From an uncultured Acetatifactor sp. (GTDB lineage Bacteria; Bacillota; Clostridia; Lachnospirales; Lachnospiraceae): a DNA stretch of 9,247 nucleotides. The stretch covers positions 1-9,247 of the forward strand of contig CANQSE010000066.1 in NCBI GenBank assembly GCA_947626405.1, written 5' to 3'. The notes beneath the pieces are model-generated. The model had not been told where the DNA came from. It saw only the letters and a program-made list of their open reading frames with translations, and ran no database searches. Position 1 is the first letter of the stretch; each line of letters begins with the position of its first letter. The position numbers and the translations under genes are program-made. Positions 1 through 6,007 of the stretch are shown piece by piece.

Positions 1-1
1 C

Positions 2-514
2 ACCCTTATGGAGATGGAGGACGGGGCCCTCTATCAGACAAATATTGTGGATATCAAAAAGGGACAGGACGGCAATCCCGGAGAGATGACGGGTATGATC
101 GTATACTCGGACGAAAACATTCTCGGATCCATCACAAGCAACAGCACAAGGGGAATATTTGGAGTATGCAACGATAAAGCCATGAAGCTTGGCACTCAGC
201 AGGCGCTTCCCATAGGGCTTAAGCAGGAGATAGTCAAGGGACCAGCTCAAATCCTGTGTACCGTTGAGGATGAGCCCTGCTATTACGACGTGGAGATCAC
301 CGCCGTTCACCTCGACCACGACAACGTGAACAGAGGAATTGAACTAAAAGTCACTGACCCCGTGCTTTTGGAAATCACCGGAGGCATAGTGCAGGGTATG
401 AGCGGCAGCCCGATTGTCCAGAATGGAAAAATCATAGGCGCGGTGACCCATGTGCTGGTGCAGGACAGCACCAGGGGGTACGGGATTTTTATTGAAAATA
501 TGCTGGAGCATTGA
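2..514 (+). CDS. spoIVB: SpoIVB serine peptidase (S55 family), C-terminal part, 5' end outside window
   Basis: This is the C-terminal 170 residues of the sporulation peptidase SpoIVB. In Bacillus the protein is secreted from the forespore and activates processing of pro-sigma-K in the mother cell. The reading frame is open to the left edge, so the start, the membrane anchor, the PDZ domain and the catalytic His lie upstream. The S55 peptidase signature GMSGSPI is present near the end, followed by VIGAVTHV-like KIIGAVTHVLVQD. Counting from the ATG at position 8, the nucleophile Ser is residue 132 and an Asp lies exactly 15 residues before it (D117). This is the same spacing as the D363/S378 pair known for the Bacillus enzyme, so the active site in view looks intact. 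It ends with TGA at 512-514, close to the family's usual C-terminus. The next stretch is a hairpin-rich repeat region rather than spo0A, the common neighbour. Identification is secure. Confidence 0.95.
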   Translation, partial: TLMEMEDGALYQTNIVDIKKGQDGNPGEMTGMIVYSDENILGSITSNSTRGIFGVCNDKAMKLGTQQALPIGLKQEIVKGPAQILCTVEDEPCYYDVEITAVHLDHDNVNRGIELKVTDPVLLEITGGIVQGMSGSPIVQNGKIIGAVTHVLVQDSTRGYGIFIENMLEH

Positions 515-527
515 GTCAGGGCAGCAG

Positions 528-593
528 GACACATCCATAAACGGCCCGACAGAGGAAGCTCGCTTCCGCTGTCGGGCCGTTTACGGATGTGTC
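528..593. repeat. 66-nt near-perfect inverted repeat after spoIVB
   Basis: Positions 528-560 are the reverse complement of 561-593 except at two base pairs (537/584 and 553/568). The result is a stem of about 30 bp with almost no loop, starting 13 nt after the spoIVB stop. There is no T-run after the right arm, so it is not a textbook rho-independent terminator, although such a long stem could still block read-through or protect the mRNA 3' end. Because it is palindromic it would act the same on both strands. Part of the right arm (558-578) recurs at 796-816. Confidence 0.9.
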
Positions 594-594
594 G

Positions 595-620
595 GGATGT
601 CCGGCGAAAGCCGGACATCC
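595..620 (+). repeat. Perfect 11-bp hairpin with GAAA tetraloop
   Basis: The arms 595-605 (GGATGTCCGGC) and 610-620 (GCCGGACATCC) are perfectly complementary and enclose GAAA at 606-609. On the plus strand the loop is a GNRA tetraloop, a very stable RNA cap. The hairpin sits between the large inverted repeat and the 42-bp tandem array, and its last bases overlap the outer stem of the first array hairpin. No T-run follows it. Confidence 0.85.
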
Positions 621-788
621 GGCGGAAGCGCAAGCTTCAGCCGGATGCTGCCCAGAGAAAACGGCGGAAGCGCAAGCTTCAGCCGGATGCTGCCCAGAGA
701 AAACGGCGGAAGCGTAAGCTTCAGCCGGATGCTGCCCAGAGAAAACGGCGGAAGCGCAAGCTTCAGCCGGATGCTGCCCTGAGAAAAC
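621..788 (+). repeat. Tandem array: four copies of a 42-bp unit, each a GNRA-capped hairpin
   Basis: The units are 621-662, 663-704, 705-746 and 747-788. They are near-identical. Unit 3 changes the loop from GCAA to GTAA and unit 4 carries one A-to-T change near its end. Each unit contains GAAGC and GCTTC arms around a four-base loop, extended after one G/A mismatch by CGGC and GCCG. The plus-strand RNA would therefore be a row of hairpins capped by GNRA tetraloops. The only loop change keeps the GNRA rule. The unit length is a multiple of three, so several frames stay open through the array, but the peptides are simple Arg/Lys-rich repeats with no homologue I recognise. I treat the array as noncoding. 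It may vary in copy number between strains. Confidence 0.9.
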
Positions 789-795
789 GTCGTAG

Positions 796-816
796 GCTCG
801 CTTCCGCTGGCGGGCC
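796..816 (+). repeat. 21-nt direct repeat copy closing the repeat region
   Basis: Positions 796-816 repeat 558-578 in the same orientation with one mismatch (G810 against T572). The shared core is GCTCGCTTCCGCTG followed by CGGGCC. The two copies bracket the GAAA hairpin and the 42-bp array, as if that block had been inserted into or expanded within an older palindrome. From 817 to 939 I see only an AT-rich stretch with a small hairpin (CGGTAT at 846-851 and ATACCG at 856-861) and no gene. Confidence 0.7.
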
Positions 817-939
817 CTCCTCCAATGCAGTGCAGTTCAAATTGACGGTATAAAAATACCGGAAGTGTGGATTGTTTATAATTTTGTTGGGAAACTGTAA
901 AATGCTCTCTCCATTTTGCTGAAAGATTCTCTGATTTTC

Positions 940-968
940 TTGATATCCTTTTATTATCTAGGTATAAT
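940..968 (+). promoter_or_regulatory. Sigma-A-type promoter upstream of the Xre gene
   Basis: A -35 box TTGATA (940-945) and a perfect -10 box TATAAT (963-968) are 17 bp apart. This predicts a start near 975 and a leader of about 118 nt before the Xre regulator at 1093. A 9-bp inverted repeat flanks the promoter (TCTCTCCAT at 906-914 and ATGGAGAGA at 980-988) and could be an operator or a chance match. A second, weaker candidate is the extended -10 TGATACAAT at 1040-1048, closer to the gene and without a clear -35. Confidence 0.65.
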
Positions 969-1092
969 TTAAGATAAGTATGGAGAGATGGAGAAAAACT
1001 ATAGATATGCAAAGAAATCTTTAATTTTGCGTATTTGTATGATACAATTTATGCTTGGAATTATGTTCAACAATCTTTAAAGGAGACCAACT

Positions 1093-1350
1093 ATGAGAAT
1101 AATAAGCTACAATAGACTTTTTAAGCTAATGATAGATAAAGGGATTAAGAAGACAGAACTGGCAAAGATGGCAGATATCAGTCAAACAACTTTAGCGAAG
1201 CTATCAAAGAATCAATATGTATCAATGGATGTGTTGGTAAAAATATGTGACGGTTTGGATTGTACATTTGATGAGATTATTGAACTTGTAAAGGTTGATG
1301 AAAAAGACACTAATAATACGAACGGAGGAGCAGTACGTGAAGAACAGTAG
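1093..1350 (+). CDS. Small Xre/Cro-type helix-turn-helix regulator (YozG/HTH_26-like)
   Basis: This is an 85-residue cytoplasmic DNA-binding protein of the short Cro/C1 type (HTH_26, YozG-like). The helix-turn-helix covers about residues 18-42: KKTELAKMADIS forms the first helix and turn, and SQTTLAKLSKNQ the recognition helix. The family hallmark CDGLDCTFDEIIEL follows at residues 52-65. The last 20 residues are polar and probably unstructured. AAAGGAG at 1079-1085 lies 7 nt before the ATG, which supports this start. The 3' end overlaps the GTG of the next, broken small ORF by 14 nt, which suggests translational coupling. Such regulators often repress their own operon and sit beside mobile or defence-related genes. 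Here the larger downstream gene is an AlbA_2-type protein. DNA target and partner are unknown. The composition is AT-rich compared with typA and dapAB, fitting acquired DNA. Confidence 0.85.
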   Translation: MRIISYNRLFKLMIDKGIKKTELAKMADISQTTLAKLSKNQYVSMDVLVKICDGLDCTFDEIIELVKVDEKDTNNTNGGAVREEQ

Positions 1351-1492
1351 GAATGCAGATAGTACTGTTGCGATAGAGGAATATATGCCGGATTTGTCTT
1401 AGAAGTATCAGACAAGATTTACGGCATTGGTTGAAAAGCTTGAAAGTACATTGCCGCATAATAGAAATTATTTGTTAGTAATACATAAGTAG
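1337..1492 (+). pseudogene. Short ORF interrupted by an in-frame TAG (hypothetical protein relic)
   Basis: GGAGGAG at 1324-1330 sits 6 nt before GTG 1337, inside the end of the Xre gene. The frame reads MKNSRNADSTVAIEEYMPDLS, then TAG at 1400-1402, and continues without further stops as KYQTRFTALVEKLESTLP and on to TAG at 1490-1492. The residues after the first stop look like ordinary amphipathic helix, so the natural reading is a 51-residue protein whose 22nd codon changed to amber, for example from CAG or GAG. I do not recognise the family. Alternatives are that only the 21-residue peptide is made, or that the second half is chance. Between 1493 and 1571 I see only the ribosome binding site of the next gene. 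Confidence 0.45.
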
Positions 1493-1571
1493 TATCAATC
1501 TGCTGGTTGTTATGTCAGATGAAACAACTGTTTTTAGATTACGATAGCTCATGGAAGGAGTGTTGTTATAA

Positions 1572-3085
1572 ATGGAATTGGAAATGAGTATTGAAGATTT
1601 ATTAAATAAACGAAGAGTCGAATCTGATAGGATTGAGTTTAAGGCTTCTTGGAATCCGGATGATATCTATCATAGTATTTGTGCGTTTGCCAATGACTTT
1701 GATAATGTGGGTGGGGGCTATGTTTTAATAGGAGTAGAAGAAAAAATGGAGTTGCAGTTAGACCGGTAAAAGGGTTAGAAGAATATGAGTTGGACACAGT
1801 ACAAAAAGATATTTTAGGGTATAATAATGCGTTGATTCCGGCATATTTCCCTCGTGTAATTATTGAACAAGTTGATGGGAAAAATATTATTGTATTATGG
1901 GTGACTCCAGGAGTGCAAAGACCGTACAAAGCTCCAGAGCATGTTACTGCAAAAAAAGATAAAAAATACTACTATTATATACGATATGCCACAAGCTCTG
2001 TTCGTGCAAATGTAGAGCAGGAGCGTGAGCTAATCAATATGACAAATTATGCACCGTTTGATACAAGACCTAATTTCGAGGCTACTGAATCGGATATATC
2101 AGTTGCATTGCTAACGGACCATTTAAATTCAACACGAAGTAAACTGGCAAGACAGATTGGAAAACGAGGTGTTATGGAAGTGCTTGGAGATATGCAGCTT
2201 CTAGTAGGACCACCGGAGCAACAATGCATATCAAATGTAGCACTAATGATGTTCTGTGACCATTTGGATAAATTTTTTCCATATACACAGGTTGAAATAA
2301 CGAAATTTCCGGAAGGCAGCATTAATAATCCGAATAATTTTATTGAAGTACCGGTTATCAAAGGTTCGGTTCCAACAATGATTAAAAGAACTATGGAAAA
2401 GCTACAGGATATGGTGATTGAGGAGAAGGTAACAAAAGTTGACTATCAGATGGAGTCGATACGTCGTTTTAGTTATCCATATCAGGCACTGGAAGAAGCG
2501 GTTGTCAATGCTTTTTATCATCGAGATTATCAATCCTATCAAGCGATAATTATAGAGATTGAACCTAATTGTGTTAGAATTATCAGTTATCCTGGCATTG
2601 ACCGCTCAATCTCGCAAAAAACGATTGCGGAAGGAGAGAGATTCAAATCTCGTTATTATAGAAATAAGCGTCTGGGAGAATTTTTGAAGGAATTAGATTT
2701 GACTGAAGGAAAATCTACAGGAATTCCGACTATACAGGAGGAGCTTAGGAATAACGGTTCTCCTAAAGCGACATTTGAAACAGATGACGAAAGAAGAGCA
2801 GTTACCGTTGAGATACCAATTCATCCTGATTCCTTAGTAGAACAAGTTGACCTTCAAAATGAACCCCAAAATGAACCCCAAAGTGAACCTCAAATACTAG
2901 GTGCTTTGGAAGAAGCTATTTTGAATTTGATTCGACTGGATGGGCATGTGACACGAGGCGAAATGGCAAGTCAGATGAAGGTTTCGTTAAGCACGGTTAA
3001 GCGCTCAATAAATAAATTGAAAGATATTGGCTTAATAGAGTATGAAGGTTCAAGCAAAAGTGGCTATTGGATTATTAAACAGTAA
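1572..3085 (+). pseudogene. Schlafen AlbA_2 / RecG-C-like putative transcriptional regulator, one-base frameshift
   Basis: Two frames together encode a protein of about 504 residues. Frame one (1572-1769) gives the start of a Schlafen AlbA_2 domain: ESDRIEFKASW, then GGGYVLIGVEE. It then runs off frame at A6 (1741-1746). One extra A would restore GVEEKNGVAVRPVKGL and lead into the frame that ends at 3085. Numbered on the restored protein, residues 306-320 read ALEEAVVNAFYHRDY and residues 380-386 GKSTGIP, the two hallmarks of the GHKL-like HATPase_c_4/RecG C-terminal region of this family. Residues 429-441 are a QNEP repeat linker, and 446-504 form a winged helix (TRGEMASQMKVSLSTVKRSI). GGAAGGAG at 1553-1560 precedes the ATG by 11 nt. 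Family members are usually called ATP-binding or transcriptional regulators, but the biochemical role is not settled. It follows an Xre gene in the same direction. The break may be a true mutation or a sequencing error. The part from 1790 on could be translated alone but lacks the domain's N-terminus. Confidence 0.85.
2855..2890 (+). repeat. 12-bp coding tandem repeat (QNEP linker)
   Basis: Three 12-bp units of the form CAAAATGAACCC (2855-2866, 2867-2878, 2879-2890, the last with two changes) encode the peptide QNEPQNEPQSEP. It lies between the ATPase-like region and the C-terminal winged helix of the AlbA_2 protein. Units are multiples of three, so slippage changes linker length without breaking the frame. 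Confidence 0.85.
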
Positions 3086-3300
3086 TAAAATAGAGGCGTG
3101 GATTTCCATTGATCAGCCGTACGGAAGCGATTGGCAGACTGCAAATGGAAAAACCGAATCTGCAGATTTGTTTCCGCAGACAGGAGATTCTGGACAGGTA
3201 TTTGAAATTTGAGAGGAGTTATCCCTTATGAAGGCGAACGCTGCATTGCTGCAAATAAAATACGGGCGGATCATTTTAAATATTGTAAGGGATTAGGAAT
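3086..3300 (+). other. Orphan stretch with possible protein-coding debris
   Basis: No complete gene fits here. One frame without a start is open from inside the preceding gene to TGA 3210-3212 and reads WISIDQPYGSDWQ, then ADLFPQTGDSGQVFEI. A second frame takes over from about 3206 to TAA 3311-3313 and reads GVIPYEGERCIAANKIRAD. Both look more like real protein than random translation and could be one reading frame broken by a shift, but I do not recognise the family. A tiny ORF (ATG 3228, 22 codons) behind GAGAGGAG is also possible. No promoter or terminator stands out. Confidence 0.3.
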
Positions 3301-3660
3301 ATGGCTAAATTAACAGCAAAAAAACTTCTATGGCTCAGAAACATTATTATGTTTGCCGGGATTATTATGGCCTATGTTTTATGGCTGTATGTTCCTTCTA
3401 CTTTAAAAAATAATCCAATATACCATTTTGGAAATGGAGAGTATACTTTAAAGGAGCCTTTTCTTATTCTTATACTCATGCCTTTAGTGGGGCTTATTCC
3501 ATGGAAACCTGACGATGAAATTCATACTGATGATATTACAGAAAGAAACAGGCTGAAAGAAGAAATAGAAATAAAATCAAAAAAAATACAAATTTTCTTC
3601 ACTATAATTGGAACGCTAACAACATGCGGTATCTTCTTTTTAATGATGATTATTAAATAG
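3301..3660 (+). CDS. Small membrane protein, three predicted membrane segments
   Basis: A 119-residue hypothetical inner-membrane protein. Hydrophobic segments lie at about residues 11-31 (WLRNIIMFAGIIMAYVLWLY), 52-68 (EPFLILILMPLVGLIP) and 97-117 (IQIFFTIIGTLTTCGIFF). A charged, Lys/Glu-rich loop lies between the second and third, at residues 69-96. The pattern of a proline-containing post-TM1 segment, a Gly-Asn-Gly turn and a second membrane helix recalls DUF1648/SdpI-like proteins, but the match is only by eye. AAGGGA at 3287-3292 lies 8 nt before the ATG, a fair ribosome binding site. It sits among broken genes in the AT-rich stretch and has no obvious operon partner. Function unknown. 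Confidence 0.65.
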   Translation: MAKLTAKKLLWLRNIIMFAGIIMAYVLWLYVPSTLKNNPIYHFGNGEYTLKEPFLILILMPLVGLIPWKPDDEIHTDDITERNRLKEEIEIKSKKIQIFFTIIGTLTTCGIFFLMMIIK

Positions 3661-3756
3661 TATTTGGCGGAACATCATAATAGCAGTGGCAGGTCAATAA
3701 TTAAATTGCCCGTTATCAAGAATGGCGATTAAATATACATGGATAAGGGACAGGTA

Positions 3757-3993
3757 ATGAAAATGAAACATAAAGGTACAAAGGAACTGCAGACAGAGCG
3801 TCTTATCCTGCGCCCATGGAAGGAAAGCGACACCGAGGAGGCGTTCGCAAACTTTCGCGTGATGGAAAAATGCGGATTTGTCTGCGAAGAAACGCGCAGA
3901 CAGGCGTATCGGCTGCTCCGGACAGGTAATCGCGTAGACGTAGTCGAACGCGGCATCCTGCGCGAGGATTACTTGAAACATAAGCGTTCGTAA
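3757..3993 (+). pseudogene. GNAT (RimJ/RimL-type) acetyltransferase with large internal deletion
   Basis: The open frame joins the two ends of a GNAT N-acetyltransferase. The first 31 residues from the ATG at 3763 (MKHKGTKELQTERLILRPWK and on to EEAFANF) are the classic start of a RimJ/RimL-like enzyme. Directly after, RVMEKCGFVCEETRRQAYR is the family's C-terminal signature, normally located more than 100 residues later. The core strands and the acetyl-CoA binding loop (Q/RxxGxG/A) are missing, so an active enzyme is very unlikely. The fusion point is near 3850-3858. Frame is kept, so a stub of about 78 residues could be made. AAGGGA at 3745-3750 favours the ATG at 3757 or 3763 over the one at 3739. 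The stop codon lies inside the hairpin shared with typA. Confidence 0.8.
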
Positions 3994-4012
3994 ACAGTAT
4001 TACGAACGCTTA
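3981..4012. terminator. Convergent hairpin between GNAT remnant and typA
   Basis: A perfect 13-bp stem (TAAGCGTTCGTAA at 3981-3993, TTACGAACGCTTA at 4000-4012) encloses ACAGTA. It begins 4 nt beyond the typA stop on the minus strand and contains the stop codon of the GNAT remnant on the plus strand. It probably serves as a bidirectional terminator, although neither side has a clean T-run. The minus-strand side continues as ATGTTTC. Confidence 0.65.
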
Positions 4013-4016
4013 AATC

Positions 4017-5849
4017 TCATTTCCTCATTGCGGCTCTTTTTCTCAGGGTCGGATCCAGAATCTTTTTGCGTATGCGGAGACTTTTGGGAGTTACCTCCAG
4101 AAGCTCGTCCGTGTCGATAAAGTCAAGCGCCTGCTCAAGTGAAAGGATTCTGGGAGGAGTCAGGCGCAGCGCTTCGTCTGCACTGGAGGAACGGGTGTTG
4201 GTAAGCTGCTTTTTCCTGCATACGTTGATCTCTATATCCTCGCTTCGGCCTGTCTGGCCCACCACCATTCCGGCATAAACCTTTTCACCCGGCCCAATAA
4301 AGAGAGCGCCGCGCTCCTGGGCGTTGAAAAGTCCGTATGTTATGGCTTCACCGGCTTCAAATGCGATGAGGGAGCCCTGCTTGCGGTACTGAATGTCTCC
4401 CTTAAAGGGGGCATAACAGTCAAAAACGGTGTTCATGATGCCGTTTCCCTTTGTGTCAGTGAGAAACTCTCCCCTGTAGCCGATAAGTCCCCTTGCCGGA
4501 ATTGAAAATTCAAGTCGTGTGTATGTGCCGCCCGACAGTGCGCCCATATTTATTAATTCGCCCTTTCGCTGTCCGAGCTTTTCTATGACGGCGCCCGCAT
4601 ATTCATTCGGAACGTCTATATAACAAAGCTCCATGGGCTCTGTACGCTTGCCGTTTTCGTCGGTGCGGTAGAGGACTTCCGCCTTGCTGACGGCAAACTC
4701 GTACCCCTCGCGGCGCATGCTTTCGATTAGTACGGACAGGTGCAGCTCGCCGCGGCCGGACACCTTGAAGCAGTCCGTGGTATCAGTCTCCTCCACACGG
4801 AGTGAGACATCCGTGTTGAGCTCCCTGAAAAGTCTGTCCCTGATATGACGGCTGGTAACGTATTTTCCCTCCTGACCGGCCAGAGGGGAGTCGTTTACCA
4901 TAAAATTCATTGCAATAGTGGGCTCGCTGATCTTCTGGAAGGGTATGGGCCTGGGATCCTCAGGAGAGCAGAGCGTATCGCCTATATGGATGTCGCTGAT
5001 TCCGGAAACCGCTACAATTGAGCCGATTCCCGCCTCCTTTACCTCAACCTTGTTAAGACCGTCAAACTCATAGAGCTTGCTGACCTTTACGTGTATCTGC
5101 TTGTCCGGTTCGTGGTGGTTGCACAGGACGACGTCCTGATTTACGCGTATGGTGCCGTTGTCAACCTTTCCGACGCCGATGCGTCCCACATATTCGTTGT
5201 AGTCTATGGTGCTGATAAGGACCTGCGTTCCCGCGTCGGGATCTCCCTCCGGTGCGGGTATATAGTCAAGTATCGTCTCAAACAGGGGCTCCATGCTGGT
5301 GCCGGGCTTGTCCGAGTCCAGGGAAGCGACGCCCGATTTTGCCGAAGCGTATACGAAAGGGCAGTCGAGCTGGGAATCGTCCGCGTCAAGCTCCAGAAAA
5401 AGCTCAAGAACCTCGTCAACCACTTCGTCAGGCCGCGCCTCGGGGCGGTCGATCTTGTTTATGCAGACGATGACGGGAAGCTTTAACTCTAACGCCTTGC
5501 GAAGGACAAATTTTGTCTGGGGCATTGCTCCCTCAAAGGCGTCCACCACAAGTATAACGCCGTTTACCATTTTGAGGACGCGCTCCACCTCGCCGCCGAA
5601 ATCCGCGTGGCCGGGTGTGTCAATTATGTTTATCTTGGTGTTTTTATACGTGACCGCCGTATTTTTTGACAGGATAGTGATCCCGCGCTCTCTCTCGATG
5701 TCTCCGGAGTCCATGACGCGCTCGACGACCTCCTGCCCCTCCCTGAAAACGCCGCTTTGCTTTAAGAGCTCGTCAACCAGGGTGGTTTTGCCATGATCCA
5801 CATGCGCGATGATAGCTATGTTTCTGATGTCTTCTCTTTTTTGTATCAT
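4017..5849 (-). CDS. typA: Ribosome-associated translational GTPase TypA/BipA
   Basis: TypA/BipA is a translation-factor GTPase that binds the ribosome and helps 50S assembly and growth under cold or stress. All G motifs are visible in the 610-residue protein: P-loop AHVDHGKTT (15-23), RGIT switch I (55-58), DTPGHADFGGEV (77-88), NKID (131-134) and SAK (169-171). After the G domain come an EF-Tu-like barrel (about 205-300), an EF-G III/V-like region, and the BipA-specific C-terminal domain with RGLIGYRGEF. Length is normal for the family. A GTG at 5858 is in frame, but AAGAAGG lies directly against it and is spaced 9 nt before ATG 5849. MIQKREDIRNIAII is also the usual family start, so I chose 5849. 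The gene is single, diverges from the ssb-like gene, has its own promoter at 5914-5942, and ends at the shared hairpin 3981-4012. Confidence 0.97.
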   Translation of the reverse strand: MIQKREDIRNIAIIAHVDHGKTTLVDELLKQSGVFREGQEVVERVMDSGDIERERGITILSKNTAVTYKNTKINIIDTPGHADFGGEVERVLKMVNGVILVVDAFEGAMPQTKFVLRKALELKLPVIVCINKIDRPEARPDEVVDEVLELFLELDADDSQLDCPFVYASAKSGVASLDSDKPGTSMEPLFETILDYIPAPEGDPDAGTQVLISTIDYNEYVGRIGVGKVDNGTIRVNQDVVLCNHHEPDKQIHVKVSKLYEFDGLNKVEVKEAGIGSIVAVSGISDIHIGDTLCSPEDPRPIPFQKISEPTIAMNFMVNDSPLAGQEGKYVTSRHIRDRLFRELNTDVSLRVEETDTTDCFKVSGRGELHLSVLIESMRREGYEFAVSKAEVLYRTDENGKRTEPMELCYIDVPNEYAGAVIEKLGQRKGELINMGALSGGTYTRLEFSIPARGLIGYRGEFLTDTKGNGIMNTVFDCYAPFKGDIQYRKQGSLIAFEAGEAITYGLFNAQERGALFIGPGEKVYAGMVVGQTGRSEDIEINVCRKKQLTNTRSSSADEALRLTPPRILSLEQALDFIDTDELLEVTPKSLRIRKKILDPTLRKRAAMRK

Positions 5850-5864
5850 AATCGTCACCTTCTT

Positions 5865-5884
5865 AAAAAACCGTTTACAAACGG
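5865..5884 (-). promoter_or_regulatory. Terminator-like hairpin in the typA leader
   Basis: On the minus strand, CCGTTT and AAACGG arms (5871-5884) form a 6-bp stem with a very tight loop, immediately followed by six Ts (5870-5865) and then the typA ribosome binding site AAGAAGG. The order promoter, hairpin, T-run, RBS is that of a transcription attenuator, but the stem is short and no alternative pairing is obvious. It could also simply be a leader stem near the RBS. Confidence 0.4.
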
Positions 5885-5913
5885 GTGATTTGTCTCTTTT
5901 TTAAAACTGTTAT

Positions 5914-5942
5914 AGTATAACACCAAATTAAATATGGTGCAA
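5914..5942 (-). promoter_or_regulatory. typA promoter (sigma-A type)
   Basis: Read on the minus strand, TTGCAC (5942-5937) and TATACT (5919-5914) are separated by exactly 17 bp. Transcription would begin near 5907 and leave a leader of about 58 nt before ATG 5849. No other good promoter was seen upstream of typA. Confidence 0.7.
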
Positions 5943-5973
5943 GTAAGCGTTTTTTTTGATTTTACTCTTGCAT

Positions 5974-6001
5974 TTTGTGGGCAAAAAGGCAATAATATAA
6001 T
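5974..6001 (+). promoter_or_regulatory. Promoter of the ssb-like gene
   Basis: A perfect -10 TATAAT lies at 5996-6001. The best -35 is TTTGTG at 5974-5979 (16-bp spacer) or TTGTGG at 5975-5980 (15 bp), both imperfect. The promoter diverges from the typA promoter about 30 bp away. The predicted start near 6008 leaves a leader of about 220 nt. Confidence 0.5.
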
Positions 6002-6007
6002 GGATAA

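Noticed and set aside
621..788. CRISPR array
   Set aside because: The 42-bp units are directly adjacent and contain no unique spacers, and no cas gene is near.
581..1012. Open frames on both strands through the 42-bp array (for example 450-782 and 587-853 on plus, 581-1012 on minus)
   Set aside because: They stay open only because the repeat unit is a multiple of three. The peptides are simple repeats with no ribosome binding site or recognisable family.
1737..1770. Programmed -1 frameshift in the AlbA_2 gene
   Set aside because: No X XXY YYZ heptamer is in frame, no strong downstream stem was seen, and A6 is short for transcriptional slippage. A mutation or a sequencing error is simpler.
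3168..3188. Sortase-like motif (PQTGD) in the orphan stretch
   Set aside because: It reads FPQTGD rather than LPxTG, and no signal peptide, hydrophobic segment or positive tail follows before the stop.
3694..3981. Minus-strand ORF of 95 codons opposite the GNAT remnant
   Set aside because: The plus strand carries clear GNAT signatures, so this is a shadow frame.
5091..5796. Several plus-strand ORFs opposite typA
   Set aside because: They are shadows of the well-conserved TypA coding sequence, with no start signals.
5850..5858. GTG 5858 as the typA start
   Set aside because: The ribosome binding site touches it, while ATG 5849 has a normal spacing and the usual N-terminus.
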